Counted from the stretch's first letter, positions 1 to 8,885 are shown. The stretch is DNA of 64,000 nt from Lachnospiraceae bacterium (GCA_017408735.1 JAFQUB010000031.1:62001-126000); one strand, 5' to 3'. Notes: generated from the sequence alone by a model not told the origin. Made by a program: numbers and translations.

Positions 1-21
1 AAGGGAGAAAAACTGATTTCC

Positions 22-402
22 ATGGGAATGTTTACTTACACATTCGAAAAAACAGAAAGCATGGCGGTAGATTTTGTGATGGATACCAAGTCTATGGTGA
101 ATGAAAGAAGAAAAAAAGCCGGAATGAAAGCTATATCGGATGCAAAGGATTGGAATTTGATGGGAAATGACTGGCAGGCAGAAAGTATTGCTTATGCTAG
201 TCAACATGGATTAGAATGTTTGTGTGCCTTGGATAATCGGGCGATTATTTATCAGGTATACAATGAAACAGATATTCCGGAAGACATGGCAAAATTCAGA
301 ATGCGAGTATTTTCTATTTTAGGAGGTACGGGAACGCTGATGCTCATAGGAGGAATTATCGGATTTGTCATAGGAATGCTTTCAGCAATGTTTAAATTAT
401 AA
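22..402 (+). CDS. Small membrane-anchored protein of unknown function
   Basis: I do not recognise this 126-residue protein. The first about 95 residues are soluble and charged, and the last about 25 form one hydrophobic segment rich in Gly, Ile and Met, so it is probably a tail-anchored membrane protein. The likely ribosome binding site (AGGGAG at 2-7) is rather far from the first ATG; the second ATG at 28 is an equally good start. It ends 13 bases before an ABC exporter ATPase gene, so it may be the first visible gene of that operon and act with the exporter, but this is inferred from position only. Its upstream context lies outside the window. Confidence 0.6.
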   Translation: MGMFTYTFEKTESMAVDFVMDTKSMVNERRKKAGMKAISDAKDWNLMGNDWQAESIAYASQHGLECLCALDNRAIIYQVYNETDIPEDMAKFRMRVFSILGGTGTLMLIGGIIGFVIGMLSAMFKL

Positions 403-415
403 CAGGAGGATAGAT

Positions 416-1330
416 ATGAAACTAGAGGTAAGAAATGTAAGAAAAAGCTTTGCAGGGAAAGAAGTACTGCATGGCATTAATTTTCAGGTGGAAAGTGGAA
501 CAGCATTAGGTCTGTTAGGAAGAAATGGTGCTGGAAAAACCACTACCATGCGAATTATCATGGATGTATTTAAAGCAGACAGTGGAGAAATTCTGTTAGA
601 TGGAAAGCCTTTTGAACCATCAAAACAGAGAATTGGATATATGCCGGAAGAAAGAGGATTGTATCCAAAGAGAATCGTGTTAGAGCAAATGATATATCTT
701 GCACGACTTCGTGGAATGAGCAAAACAGAGGCAGAAAAAAGCAGTAAAAAATGGCTTCAAAGACTGGAAGTTGAAGAATATGCCAACCGTAAGTTAGAAA
801 CGCTCTCCAAAGGAAATCAGCAGAAGGTCCAGTTGGCAGCAACTTTGGTCAGCGAGCCGGATATTGTTATCTTAGATGAGCCTTTCAGTGGTTTAGACCC
901 GGTAAATTCCCAAATATTAAAAGATGTGGTAAGAGAACTGATTGAAGAAGGGCGACTGGTTATTTTCTCAAGTCATCAGATGAGTTATGTAGAAGAATTC
1001 TGCGAAGACATTGTGGTAATCAATCATGGTAATGTAGTATTAAATGGAAGTCTGAAAGACATAAAGAAAGAATATGGTAAAAACAGAATTACCGTTTCCT
1101 TTGATGATTACACGGTAGAAAAGTCCAAAGCAGTGATTCAGGAAAAATTCGGCGATTTTGTGGCAATCACAGGAGAGAAGAAAGAAGAAGTGATTTTAGA
1201 GTTACAAGAGGGTAAGACCAAATCAGATGTAATGGAAGCTATGTTAAAAGAGCATTTAAGCATTGCAACCTTTGGAAATTATGCGCCATCTTTAAATGAA
1301 ATTTTTGTTATGAAAGCAGGAGATGAATAA
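416..1330 (+). CDS. ABC exporter ATP-binding protein, NatA/YhaQ-like
   Basis: Nucleotide-binding subunit of an ABC-2 type exporter. Walker A (GRNGAGKTT) is at residues 35-43, the signature LSKGNQQ at about 130-136, and Walker B with the catalytic Glu (VILDEP) at about 151-156. The Q-loop region reads MPEERGLYP, with Glu where many ABC proteins have Gln, as is usual in the NatA/YhaQ group. Residues after about 215 form the C-terminal extension typical of this group. RBS AGGAGG lies at 403-408. The stop codon overlaps the ATG of the permease gene, indicating translational coupling. NatAB systems export sodium and YhaQ-like ones have been linked to drug or peptide export; the substrate here cannot be told. 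Confidence 0.9.
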   Translation: MKLEVRNVRKSFAGKEVLHGINFQVESGTALGLLGRNGAGKTTTMRIIMDVFKADSGEILLDGKPFEPSKQRIGYMPEERGLYPKRIVLEQMIYLARLRGMSKTEAEKSSKKWLQRLEVEEYANRKLETLSKGNQQKVQLAATLVSEPDIVILDEPFSGLDPVNSQILKDVVRELIEEGRLVIFSSHQMSYVEEFCEDIVVINHGNVVLNGSLKDIKKEYGKNRITVSFDDYTVEKSKAVIQEKFGDFVAITGEKKEEVILELQEGKTKSDVMEAMLKEHLSIATFGNYAPSLNEIFVMKAGDE

Positions 1331-2580
1331 TGAAAAAGTTTTTATTAGTATTAGGATTTGAATTAAAAGAATATATGCGAAATAAGGCATTTGTAATTAC
1401 CACATTGGTGATTGCACTTCTTGGCGGAGCGGTGTTGTTCCTTCCAAGCCTTATGGATATGTCAGAGTATCTTCCGGTACCATCAAAAAATGGTGAAACT
1501 AAAGTGGAAGAAGAAACCGAAGAAGAAGTTACGTTAGATTACTATATTTGCGATGAAAACCAGTTAATTCCGGAAAGCCTGATTACAGAAATCTTTGGTG
1601 AAGGAACTTATCAGTATGTAGAAGAAGATAAAATCAAAGAGGCAATTGAAACAGAAGAAATCAAAGCAGGTTTTGTGATTCGTTCTTTGGATGAGATGGA
1701 TTACTATGTTTTAAACAAGGGCATGATGGATATGGAGTCCCAGATGATGGAATCAGCCTTAGTAACAGCAGGTCAGATAGATTACTGTAAAAAACATAAT
1801 CTGGAATACGAAGAATTAAGTAGTGTATACAATAAAGAAATTACAGTAAACGAAGAGATTCTTGGAAAAGATACCGAAAGCAATTTCTGGTACTGTTATG
1901 CCTTTGAAATTCTGGTATTTATGATGATTGTATTATATGGACAGATGATAGCAACTTCTGTTACTACAGAAAAGAGCAACCGTTCCATTGAAGTGTTAGT
2001 TACCTCTACCACACCGACCAGCCTTCTGTTCGGTAAGGTAATCGCAGGAGCCATTGCATCAGTAATGCAGGTAGGTATTGTTTTGGTGTGTATTCTTGGT
2101 TCTTACCAGTTGAACAGAGAAGCATGGGGCGGTTCTTTGGATATGATATTTAATATTCCGGCAGAAGTGCTTGTTACCTTTGGATTCTTTGGTTTGGGCG
2201 GATTTTTATTCTATGCATTTTTACACGGAGCCATGGGTGCCCTGGTATCCAAAACAGAGGATATCAGTAAGGCAATCAGCGGACTTATGCTTGTAATTAT
2301 GGTAGTTTATATGTTGTCCTTAACACAGCTTAGCAATGTGGATGGAATTATCATTAAGGTATTATCCTTCCTTCCGGTCAGCTCTTACAGTGCTATGTTT
2401 GCAAGAATTGCAATGGGAAGTGTCAGCATGGTAGAAGTAATCATTTCCGGTGTCATCCTGATTGTATCCATTATTGGAGCAGGCTGGATTGGTGCGTTGA
2501 TTTATCGTATGGGAACTTTAAGATACGGAAATCCGATTAAAATCACTAATTTATTAAAAGAAATGAAAAACGATAAATAG
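1330..2580 (+). CDS. ABC-2 type exporter permease, NatB/YhaP-like
   Basis: Membrane subunit pairing with the upstream ATPase, 416 residues. There is one N-terminal membrane helix (about residues 18-40), then an acidic extracytoplasmic domain of about 150 residues, then a block of five or so hydrophobic helices from about residue 190 to 405. This order matches the ABC2_membrane_3 (NatB/YhaP/YhbR) architecture. The motif TTEKSNRSIEVLVTS after the large loop is typical of this permease family. The start overlaps the ATPase stop by one base (ATAATG). Substrate unknown; antibiotic, peptide or sodium export are the usual guesses. Confidence 0.88.
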   Translation: MKKFLLVLGFELKEYMRNKAFVITTLVIALLGGAVLFLPSLMDMSEYLPVPSKNGETKVEEETEEEVTLDYYICDENQLIPESLITEIFGEGTYQYVEEDKIKEAIETEEIKAGFVIRSLDEMDYYVLNKGMMDMESQMMESALVTAGQIDYCKKHNLEYEELSSVYNKEITVNEEILGKDTESNFWYCYAFEILVFMMIVLYGQMIATSVTTEKSNRSIEVLVTSTTPTSLLFGKVIAGAIASVMQVGIVLVCILGSYQLNREAWGGSLDMIFNIPAEVLVTFGFFGLGGFLFYAFLHGAMGALVSKTEDISKAISGLMLVIMVVYMLSLTQLSNVDGIIIKVLSFLPVSSYSAMFARIAMGSVSMVEVIISGVILIVSIIGAGWIGALIYRMGTLRYGNPIKITNLLKEMKNDK

Positions 2581-2593
2581 AGGAGTAAAAGAT

Positions 2594-3511
2594 ATGGAGT
2601 TACAAAATGTGAATCATAAAAAGGTCTTTAGCAGACTTGGAGTTTCATTGTTTATTATTACAATTCTTGTGAATGCAGTTCAGTCAATTATGGGAATGGT
2701 GATTAACAAATTTGTACCGGAATTTGCAGAAAGTTCATGGTATATCTATTCTATGATAATTGTCAGTTTCTATTTTGTTGGAGCACCGGTGTTTTACCTT
2801 CTGGTAAAGAAGCTTCCTACAGGTGAAACAAAAGAGAAGAAATCCTTCAAATGGTATGAATTTATCTGTATTCTTATTATGTGCTTTGCCACCATGTATA
2901 TATTTAATATTATCGGTGTAATTATTAATTATTTGATTGGTTTGGTGACAGGAGGCACAAGTGTAAATCCATTAAACACCATGATTGGTGGACTGGATTT
3001 GTTACCAACCGTATTGGTGGCAGGAATCGCTTCTCCGATTGTAGAAGAACTTGTATTTCGTAAAGTGTTATTGGAACGTCTTAGAGCATATGGTGATGTG
3101 ATTGCTATTTTAGTCAGTGGTTTGTGTTTTGGTTTTTATCACGGAAATATTGCACAGTTTTTATATGCGTCAGCACTGGGCTTCATTTTTGCCTATGTGG
3201 TAATCCGTACAGGAAAATTACGTTATAGCATTGCACTTCATATTTGTATTAACCTGTTAGGAACTGCAATTCTTCCGCAGATGATACAGCTGGGAACAAT
3301 GGCAACTATGTTGGTAGGTATGGCTGTAATTGGCTTTATTATGCTAGGGTTAATTTTATTTGCTCTCGCAATCGCATTGAAAAAACTGAAATTTGAAAAG
3401 GGCGAAATTGATTTAGAACATCCATTTAAAACAGTATGGTTCAACGCAGGCATGATTTTATTTGTGTTAATCAGTCTTGCATCCTTTGTGGTAGTTGCAT
3501 TAACCGTGTAG
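2594..3511 (+). CDS. CPBP family intramembrane glutamic protease
   Basis: Polytopic membrane protein of 305 residues with about eight hydrophobic segments. The CPBP/Abi (Rce1-like) active-site motifs are visible: EE at residues 151-152 followed by R156 (VEELVFRKVLLERLR), and a His at 183 in the segment FYHGNIAQFLYA. In Firmicutes such proteases are often neighbours of peptide exporters or give bacteriocin self-immunity. Here it follows the NatAB-like pair by 13 bases with RBS GAGGAG at 2580-2585, so it is probably co-transcribed. The natural substrate is not known. Confidence 0.88.
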   Translation: MELQNVNHKKVFSRLGVSLFIITILVNAVQSIMGMVINKFVPEFAESSWYIYSMIIVSFYFVGAPVFYLLVKKLPTGETKEKKSFKWYEFICILIMCFATMYIFNIIGVIINYLIGLVTGGTSVNPLNTMIGGLDLLPTVLVAGIASPIVEELVFRKVLLERLRAYGDVIAILVSGLCFGFYHGNIAQFLYASALGFIFAYVVIRTGKLRYSIALHICINLLGTAILPQMIQLGTMATMLVGMAVIGFIMLGLILFALAIALKKLKFEKGEIDLEHPFKTVWFNAGMILFVLISLASFVVVALTV

Positions 3512-3538
3512 GATTTTATAAAAGGTCAGGTGAGAGAG

Positions 3539-3874
3539 ATGGAATGGATAGGATTTTTTAGTTTAATAATAATCTTATGTTATTCAGAATATCCGAAAAA
3601 GGTAAAAAGATTAGAGAAAAAAGTAAAACAGCTTCAAATGAAAGAGAAGGGAGGAAATGAAATGTCAAAATTGATAGCAGAATTAGTTGGAAAAAAGTGT
3701 ACCATTATGACTTCTGAGTCCATAATTCAGTTTACCGGAGCAACCAAATTAAGCTGTACTGTGTTAGAGGCGGATGAGGAATGGATTAAATTTTCCTATA
3801 CAGAGAAAAAAGGAAATATAAAAACAAAGATTATGCGAATTGATGAAATTGACGGTGTGGAATTAGAAGAATAG
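3539..3874 (+). CDS. Small protein with membrane anchor and possible internal start
   Basis: Unknown protein. From ATG 3539 (a GTG at 3530 is the alternative) it has one hydrophobic helix followed by a basic coiled-coil-like stretch, then a compact C-terminal domain of about 70 residues. The C-terminal domain begins at an in-frame ATG at 3662 with a very strong Shine-Dalgarno (GAAGGGAGG, 3646-3654, seven-base spacing). Two products may be made: an anchored form and a 70-residue soluble form. The C-terminal domain has alternating hydrophobic and charged residues as in a small beta-barrel. It sits 27 bases after the protease gene and is probably the last gene of the exporter operon. No function is proposed. 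Confidence 0.6.
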   Translation: MEWIGFFSLIIILCYSEYPKKVKRLEKKVKQLQMKEKGGNEMSKLIAELVGKKCTIMTSESIIQFTGATKLSCTVLEADEEWIKFSYTEKKGNIKTKIMRIDEIDGVELEE

Positions 3875-3876
3875 TA

Positions 3877-3904
3877 TTGACATTCCGCCATGATGTGTTA
3901 AAAT
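3877..3904 (+). promoter_or_regulatory. Promoter of the pheST operon
   Basis: A sigma-A type promoter: -35 TTGACA at 3877-3882, a 16-base spacer, and -10 TAAAAT at 3899-3904. It lies directly upstream of the Phe T-box leader. Confidence 0.75.
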
Positions 3905-3957
3905 AACTTTTGAATTGAAAAGTAAAAGGCAATGAAGGTGTTAAGTAGTTATTTATT

Positions 3958-4157
3958 TTCGTTCAGAGAGAGAAAGTCATCGGCTGTAAGCTTTCTTACG
4001 TTCAGATAAGACAACGAATTTCCCACTGGAGCTGCGGTTCTGAAACAGAGTAAGAATCGACGTCATGCACGTTACGCATATGAGTGTCTGAGAGTTCAGA
4101 AATCAGGGTGGTACCGCGGATTAAGCTTCGTCCCTTTATGGGACGGGGCTATTTTTT
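3958..4157 (+). promoter_or_regulatory. T-box leader, phenylalanine specific
   Basis: tRNA-sensing riboswitch upstream of pheS. It begins with the AGAGAGA element of Stem I (3965 onward). The conserved T-box sequence AGGGTGGTACCGCGG is at 4105-4119. The specifier is best read as TTC at 4020-4022 (context CGAAT-TTC-CCACTGGAGC), which decodes phenylalanine and agrees with the downstream gene. The intrinsic terminator follows the T-box: an 11-bp stem at 4124-4150 (AGCTTCGTCCC / GGGACGGGGCT) and then a T run at 4152-4157. Binding of uncharged tRNA-Phe is expected to stabilise the antiterminator and switch pheST on. Confidence 0.93.
4124..4157 (+). terminator. T-box terminator before pheS
   Basis: Stem of 11 bp with a five-base loop followed by TTTTTT. 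It is the regulated terminator of the Phe T-box leader. Confidence 0.85.
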
Positions 4158-4211
4158 ATGTCAGCTTAAATGTAAGCACCACCAATCAGAAAATTAGAAG
4201 GAGTAAAAAAT

Positions 4212-5231
4212 ATGAAAGAAAAATTAAGAGCAATTCGTGAAGAAGCAATGAAACAGATTGAAGCTTCCGATGCATTGGAAAAACTGAATGAAGTAAGAGT
4301 CAGCTTCCTTGGAAAAAAAGGAGAGCTTACCAGCGTATTAAAGAGTATGAAGGATGTTGCACCGGAGGATCGTCCAATGGTGGGACAGTTGGTAAACGAA
4401 ACCAGAGAAGCGATTGAAAATTTATTAGATGAAACTAAAACAAAGCTTGAAAAGGCGGCAAGAGAAGCACAGTTAAAGAGAGAAGTTATTGACGTTACCC
4501 TTCCTGCAAAGAAAAACAACGTAGGACACCGTCATCCAAACACTATAGCACAGGAAGAAGTAGAAAGAATTTTCATCGGTATGGGTTATGAAGTAATGGA
4601 AGGACCGGAAGTGGAATATGACTTATACAATTTTGAAAAATTAAATATTCCTGCAAATCATCCGGCAAAGGACGAACAGGATACTTTTTATATTAATAAA
4701 GAAATCGTATTAAGAACTCAGACATCACCGGTACAGGCAAGAGTTATGGAACAAGGCAAGCTTCCAATCCGTATGATTGCACCGGGTAGAGTGTTCCGTG
4801 CGGATGAAGTGGACGCAACTCATTCACCATCTTTCCATCAGATTGAAGGTCTTGTGATTGATAAAAATGTAACATTCGCAGACTTAAAAGGAACCTTGGA
4901 AGTGTTTGTAAAGGAGCTTTTCGGAGAAGAAACCAAAATCAAATTCCGTCCACACCATTTCCCATTTACAGAACCTAGTGCAGAAGTAGACGTAAGTTGC
5001 TTTAAATGTGGTGGAAAAGGCTGTCGTTTCTGTAAAGGAGAAGGCTGGATTGAAATCTTAGGATGCGGTATGGTACATCCTCATGTATTAGAAATGTGCG
5101 GAATCGACCCGGAAGAATACTCAGGCTTTGCATTCGGAGTAGGCTTGGAGAGAATCGCATTGTTGAAATATGAAATTGACGATATGCGTTTACTATACGA
5201 AAACGATGCTCGTTTCCTGCGACAGTTTTAA
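4212..5231 (+). CDS. pheS: Phenylalanine-tRNA ligase alpha subunit
   Basis: Charges tRNA-Phe as an alpha2-beta2 enzyme with PheT in the cytoplasm. The 339-residue length is usual. The N-terminal coiled-coil region (about 1-90) precedes the class II catalytic core. Motif 2 region FRADEVDATHSPSFHQIEG and motif 3 region FAFGVGLERIALLKYE near the C-terminus are clear. A Cys-rich insertion (CFKCGGKGCRFC, about residues 262-273) is the usual bacterial PheS feature. RBS AGAAGGAG at 4196-4203. It is placed behind a Phe T-box, so transcription rises when tRNA-Phe is uncharged. Confidence 0.98.
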   Translation: MKEKLRAIREEAMKQIEASDALEKLNEVRVSFLGKKGELTSVLKSMKDVAPEDRPMVGQLVNETREAIENLLDETKTKLEKAAREAQLKREVIDVTLPAKKNNVGHRHPNTIAQEEVERIFIGMGYEVMEGPEVEYDLYNFEKLNIPANHPAKDEQDTFYINKEIVLRTQTSPVQARVMEQGKLPIRMIAPGRVFRADEVDATHSPSFHQIEGLVIDKNVTFADLKGTLEVFVKELFGEETKIKFRPHHFPFTEPSAEVDVSCFKCGGKGCRFCKGEGWIEILGCGMVHPHVLEMCGIDPEEYSGFAFGVGLERIALLKYEIDDMRLLYENDARFLRQF

Positions 5232-5241
5232 AACACAATGA

Positions 5242-5287
5242 GGACTGCCGAAAGATGCTGTTTTTTAGCATTTTGAGCTTGCAGTCC
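5242..5287 (+). repeat. Inverted repeat between pheS and pheT
   Basis: GGACTGC (5242-5248) pairs with GCAGTCC (5281-5287), and inside it ATGCT (5255-5259) pairs with AGCAT (5267-5271). No T run follows, so it is probably an RNA processing or stability element rather than a terminator. Confidence 0.45.
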
Positions 5288-5337
5288 GGGGCAGATATAG
5301 ATAAAAAATCAGATAAATTAAGAAAAGAGGAAGAAAA

Positions 5338-7758
5338 ATGAACACATCATTAGCATGGATTAAAGAATATGTGCCTGATTTGGACGTGGAAGCACAGGAA
5401 TACATGGATGCCATGACACTTTCCGGTTCCAAAGGTGAAGGCTTTGTAAAATTAGATGCAGATTTAGAAAATATCGTAATCGGACAGATTGAAAAAATTG
5501 AACCGCATCCGGATGCAACAAAATTAGTTATCTGTCAGGTAAATGTGGGAAAAGACGAGCCGGTTCAGATTGTAACAGGAGCACCAAATGCTGTAGAGGG
5601 AATGAAAGTTCCTGTAGTATTAGACGGCGGACGTGTTGCAGGCGGACATGACGGCAAAAAGACTCCGGGGGGAGTGAAAATCAAAAAAGGAAAACTTCGT
5701 GGAGTGGAAAGCTTCGGTATGATGTGCTCCATCGAAGAATTAGGTTCTACAAAGGATTTCTATCCGGAAGCACCCGAAGACGGACTTTATGTGTTTGAAG
5801 ACGATGCAGTAGTAGGCGAAAGTGCTATCAAAGCATTGGGCTTAGATGATGCAGTAGTAGAATACGAAATTACCTCCAACCGTGTAGACTGCTTTAGTGT
5901 AATCGGAATTGCAAGAGAGGCAGCGGCTACTTTCAATAAAGAATTTAAGCCACCTGTAATCAAAGAAACAGGAAATAATGAAGATGTAAATGACTATATT
6001 AAGGTTACAGTAAAAGATACAGAACTTTGTAAGAGATACTGTGCAAGAGTGGTAAAGAATATTAAAATCGAACCATCACCAAAGTGGATGCAGAGAAGAC
6101 TTGCGGCTCACGGAATCCGTCCAATTAATAATTTAGTAGATATTACAAATTATGTAATGGAAGAATATGGACAGCCAATGCATGCTTATGACTTAGAAAC
6201 AATCGCAGGAAAAGAAATCGTTGTAAAAAGAGCAGAAAACGGAGAAACTTTTGTTACCTTAGATGGTCAGGAAAGAGCCATGGATGAAAATGTTCTTATG
6301 ATTTGCGATGGAGAAAAGGCAGTAGGCATTGCCGGTATCATGGGTGGAGAAAACTCCATGATTACCGACAATGCAGATACTATGCTTTTTGAAGCAGCAT
6401 GCTTTGACGGTACAAACATTCGTTTATCCAGTAAAAGAGTAGGGCTACGAACAGATGCATCCAGCAAATTTGAAAAAGGCTTAGATCCAAATACAGCAGA
6501 ACTTGCAATCAACAGAGCCTGTCAGTTAATTGAAGAATTGGGTGCAGGAGAAGTTGTTGGCGGAATGGTAGATGTATACCCGGTAAAAAGAGAAGGCAAC
6601 AGAGTAAAATTTGATGCTAATTATGTAAATGGATTGCTTGGAACTGATATCGATGAAGCAACTATGTTAGGTTACTTTAAGAAAATCGACTTAGGTTATG
6701 ACGAAGCAACCAAAGAAATTATTGTACCATCCTGGCGTCAGGATTTACTTCGTCCGGCAGATATTGCAGAAGAAGTAGCAAGATTTTACGGATACGATAA
6801 TATTCCAACCACATTACCAACCGGAGAAGCTACTACAGGTAAGCTGCCATTTAATAAGAGAATTGAATCTGTGGCAAGAGATATTGCAGAATTCTGTGGA
6901 TTTAGTCAGGGAATGTGCTATTCCTTCGAAAGTCCAAAGGTATTTGATAAATTATTATTACCTGCAGAAGCAAAAGAACGTCAGGCAGTGGTGATTTCTA
7001 ACCCATTGGGAGAAGATTTCAGCATTATGCGTACGGTTTCCTTAAATGGTATGTTAACTTCACTGGCAACCAACTACAACAGAAGAAATAAAAACGTGCG
7101 TTTGTATGAATTAGGAAACATTTATCTTCCAAAAGAACTTCCATTAACAGACCTTCCGGAAGAAAGAATGCAGTTTACTTTAGGATTCTATGGAGATGGA
7201 GATTTCTTTACTATGAAAGGTGTAGTGGAAGAGTTCTTCGAAAAAGTAGGTCTTCACAATAAGACACAGTATGACCCAAATGCCGGAAAAACATTCTTAC
7301 ATCCGGGAAGACAGGCAAATATCATCTACAATAACACAATCGTAGGATATTTGGGAGAAGTACATCCAGAAGTTTGTGATATTTATGGAATCGGAGAAAA
7401 AGCTTATGTGGCAGTTTTGGATATGCCTGAAATTGTACCACTTGCAACCTTTGACAGAAAATACGAAGGTGTTGCAAAATTCCCTGCAGTAACCAGAGAT
7501 ATCAGTATGACTGTTCCAAAGGAAATCTTAGCAGGACAGATTGAAGAAGTAATTGCACAGCGTGGCGGAAAAATCTTAGAAAGCTATTCCTTGTTTGATA
7601 TTTACGAAGGTGCTCAGATTAAGGAAGGATATAAGTCTGTGGCTTATTCTATCGTGTTTAGAGCAAAGGACAGAACTTTGGAAGAAGCAGATATTACCGC
7701 TGCTATGAAGAAGATTCTCAATGGCTTGGAAGGTATGGGAATTGAGTTAAGACAGTAA
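5338..7758 (+). CDS. pheT: Phenylalanine-tRNA ligase beta subunit
   Basis: Beta subunit of the Phe-tRNA synthetase, 806 residues, full length. The order is an EMAP-like tRNA-binding fold (about 40-150), the B3/B4 editing region (about 200-400, with the conserved GIMGG segment), the B5 DNA-binding-like fold (about 410-480), the catalytic-like core, and the C-terminal FDX-ACB anticodon-binding domain (about 710-805, starting KFPAVTRDISM). RBS AGAGGAAG lies just before ATG 5338. It follows pheS after a 106-base gap holding an inverted repeat, and shares the T-box control. A terminator follows at 7808. Confidence 0.98.
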   Translation: MNTSLAWIKEYVPDLDVEAQEYMDAMTLSGSKGEGFVKLDADLENIVIGQIEKIEPHPDATKLVICQVNVGKDEPVQIVTGAPNAVEGMKVPVVLDGGRVAGGHDGKKTPGGVKIKKGKLRGVESFGMMCSIEELGSTKDFYPEAPEDGLYVFEDDAVVGESAIKALGLDDAVVEYEITSNRVDCFSVIGIAREAAATFNKEFKPPVIKETGNNEDVNDYIKVTVKDTELCKRYCARVVKNIKIEPSPKWMQRRLAAHGIRPINNLVDITNYVMEEYGQPMHAYDLETIAGKEIVVKRAENGETFVTLDGQERAMDENVLMICDGEKAVGIAGIMGGENSMITDNADTMLFEAACFDGTNIRLSSKRVGLRTDASSKFEKGLDPNTAELAINRACQLIEELGAGEVVGGMVDVYPVKREGNRVKFDANYVNGLLGTDIDEATMLGYFKKIDLGYDEATKEIIVPSWRQDLLRPADIAEEVARFYGYDNIPTTLPTGEATTGKLPFNKRIESVARDIAEFCGFSQGMCYSFESPKVFDKLLLPAEAKERQAVVISNPLGEDFSIMRTVSLNGMLTSLATNYNRRNKNVRLYELGNIYLPKELPLTDLPEERMQFTLGFYGDGDFFTMKGVVEEFFEKVGLHNKTQYDPNAGKTFLHPGRQANIIYNNTIVGYLGEVHPEVCDIYGIGEKAYVAVLDMPEIVPLATFDRKYEGVAKFPAVTRDISMTVPKEILAGQIEEVIAQRGGKILESYSLFDIYEGAQIKEGYKSVAYSIVFRAKDRTLEEADITAAMKKILNGLEGMGIELRQ

Positions 7759-7807
7759 TCGATAGCGAATCGGGGACGATGTTACGCCCTCTCAAATACA
7801 GATAAAG

Positions 7808-7837
7808 TCCAGGGCATTTGCTCTGGATTTTATTCTT
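7808..7837 (+). terminator. Intrinsic terminator of pheST
   Basis: Eight-base-pair stem TCCAGGGC / GCTCTGGA (7808-7815 with 7820-7827, one G-T pair) with loop ATTT, followed by TTTTATTCTT. Confidence 0.8.
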
Positions 7838-7886
7838 CTAAGATAAATGTGTATGTATAGGCGTATGACAGATGAGGTGATTTTAA

Positions 7887-8783
7887 ATGACATTGCAACA
7901 GTTAAAATACATAGTAACGGTAGCTGAAACCGGTAATATTACCGAAGCAGCCAAAAGGCTGTTCATTTCCCAGCCAAGTCTTACCAATGCAATTCGTGAA
8001 CTTGAAAAAGAAATGCAGATAACGATTTTTCACAGAACAAACAAAGGTGTGATAATTTCTAATGAGGGTGATACCTTTCTTTCCTATGCCAGACAGGTGC
8101 TGGAGCAGGTTGGGTTAATGGAAGAGAAGTTTCTCAATGTAAAAGAACAGCGCCCACGTTTTTCGGTATCCTGCCAACATTATTCCTTTGCAGTCAATGC
8201 ATTTGTGGATGTAATTCAGGAGTTTGATGCAAATCAGTATGACTTTACTTTAAGAGAAACCCAGACCCATGAAATTATTGAGGACGTGAGCCGGCTAAAA
8301 AGTGAAATCGGTATATTGTATGTATCTTCTAAGAATGAAGAAATTATTATGAAATTAATTAAGCAGAATGGCTTGAAATTCGAAGAACTTTTTATGGCAA
8401 AACCTCATGTGTTTATCAGCTCAAAGCATCCTTTGGCAGATAGAGAAGGGATATCGCTGGAAGATTTGGAAGAATATCCTTATCTTTCTTTCGAGCAGGG
8501 AGAATACAATTCCTTTTATTTTGCAGAGGAAATATTAAGTACACTGGATCGGAAAAAGAACATTAAGGTACGTGACCGAGCCACGCTGTTTAATCTGGTA
8601 ATTGGGTTGAATGGTTATACAGTCAGCTCAGGAATCATCAGTAAAGAATTGAACGGAGAAAACATTATTGCAAGACCGCTGCTTGTAGATGAACATATGA
8701 AAATAGGTACGATTACCCAGAAAAACATGCCACTTAGCAGATATGGAAAGGCTTATATGGAAGCATTGAAAAGGCATATTTGA
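7887..8783 (+). CDS. LysR family regulator, probable methionine (MetR/MtaR-like) regulator
   Basis: LysR-type transcription factor of 298 residues. The N-terminal winged helix-turn-helix (about 1-60) holds the classical pattern ITEAAKRLFISQPSLTNAIRELEKE. The rest is the effector-binding domain. It lies directly upstream of metE on the same strand. The 102-base gap holds a palindrome (8790-8806) that matches, from memory, the MET-box bound by the LysR proteins MtaR/MetR of streptococci, centred about 66 bases before the expected metE transcription start, where LysR recognition sites normally lie. That makes a role as metE activator likely, but effector and regulon are inferred. Confidence 0.88.
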   Translation: MTLQQLKYIVTVAETGNITEAAKRLFISQPSLTNAIRELEKEMQITIFHRTNKGVIISNEGDTFLSYARQVLEQVGLMEEKFLNVKEQRPRFSVSCQHYSFAVNAFVDVIQEFDANQYDFTLRETQTHEIIEDVSRLKSEIGILYVSSKNEEIIMKLIKQNGLKFEELFMAKPHVFISSKHPLADREGISLEDLEEYPYLSFEQGEYNSFYFAEEILSTLDRKKNIKVRDRATLFNLVIGLNGYTVSSGIISKELNGENIIARPLLVDEHMKIGTITQKNMPLSRYGKAYMEALKRHI

Positions 8784-8789
8784 TTTTGA

Positions 8790-8806
8790 TATAGTTTAAA
8801 ACTATT
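8790..8806 (+). promoter_or_regulatory. MET-box-like LysR operator upstream of metE
   Basis: The perfect 15-base palindrome ATAGTTTAAAACTAT at 8791-8805, flanked by T on both sides, matches TATAGTTTnAAACTATA at 16 of 17 positions. It also fits the general LysR box (ATAG-N7-CTAT, T-N11-A). It is placed about 54 bases before the metE -10 box, just after the regulator's stop codon. Confidence 0.75.
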
Positions 8807-8828
8807 TCAAACCTCTTATTTTTTGTAT

Positions 8829-8857
8829 TTTTCAAAATAGAATGTAATTTATATAAT
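8829..8857 (+). promoter_or_regulatory. metE promoter with weak -35
   Basis: A perfect -10 TATAAT lies at 8852-8857. The hexamer 17 bases upstream (8829-8834, TTTTCA) is a poor -35, as expected of a promoter that needs an activator such as the LysR protein encoded upstream. Confidence 0.6.
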
Positions 8858-8885
8858 GATTAATAACAAAATCAAGGAGGTCATT

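Noticed and set aside
5242..5287. Terminator between pheS and pheT
   Set aside because: The hairpin has no T run after it and pheT must be expressed with pheS, so it is listed only as an inverted repeat.
8856..8885. Upstream ATG for metE at 8856
   Set aside because: It overlaps the -10 box and lacks an RBS; the ATG at 8886 has AAGGAGG at ideal distance and gives the conserved MetE N-terminus.
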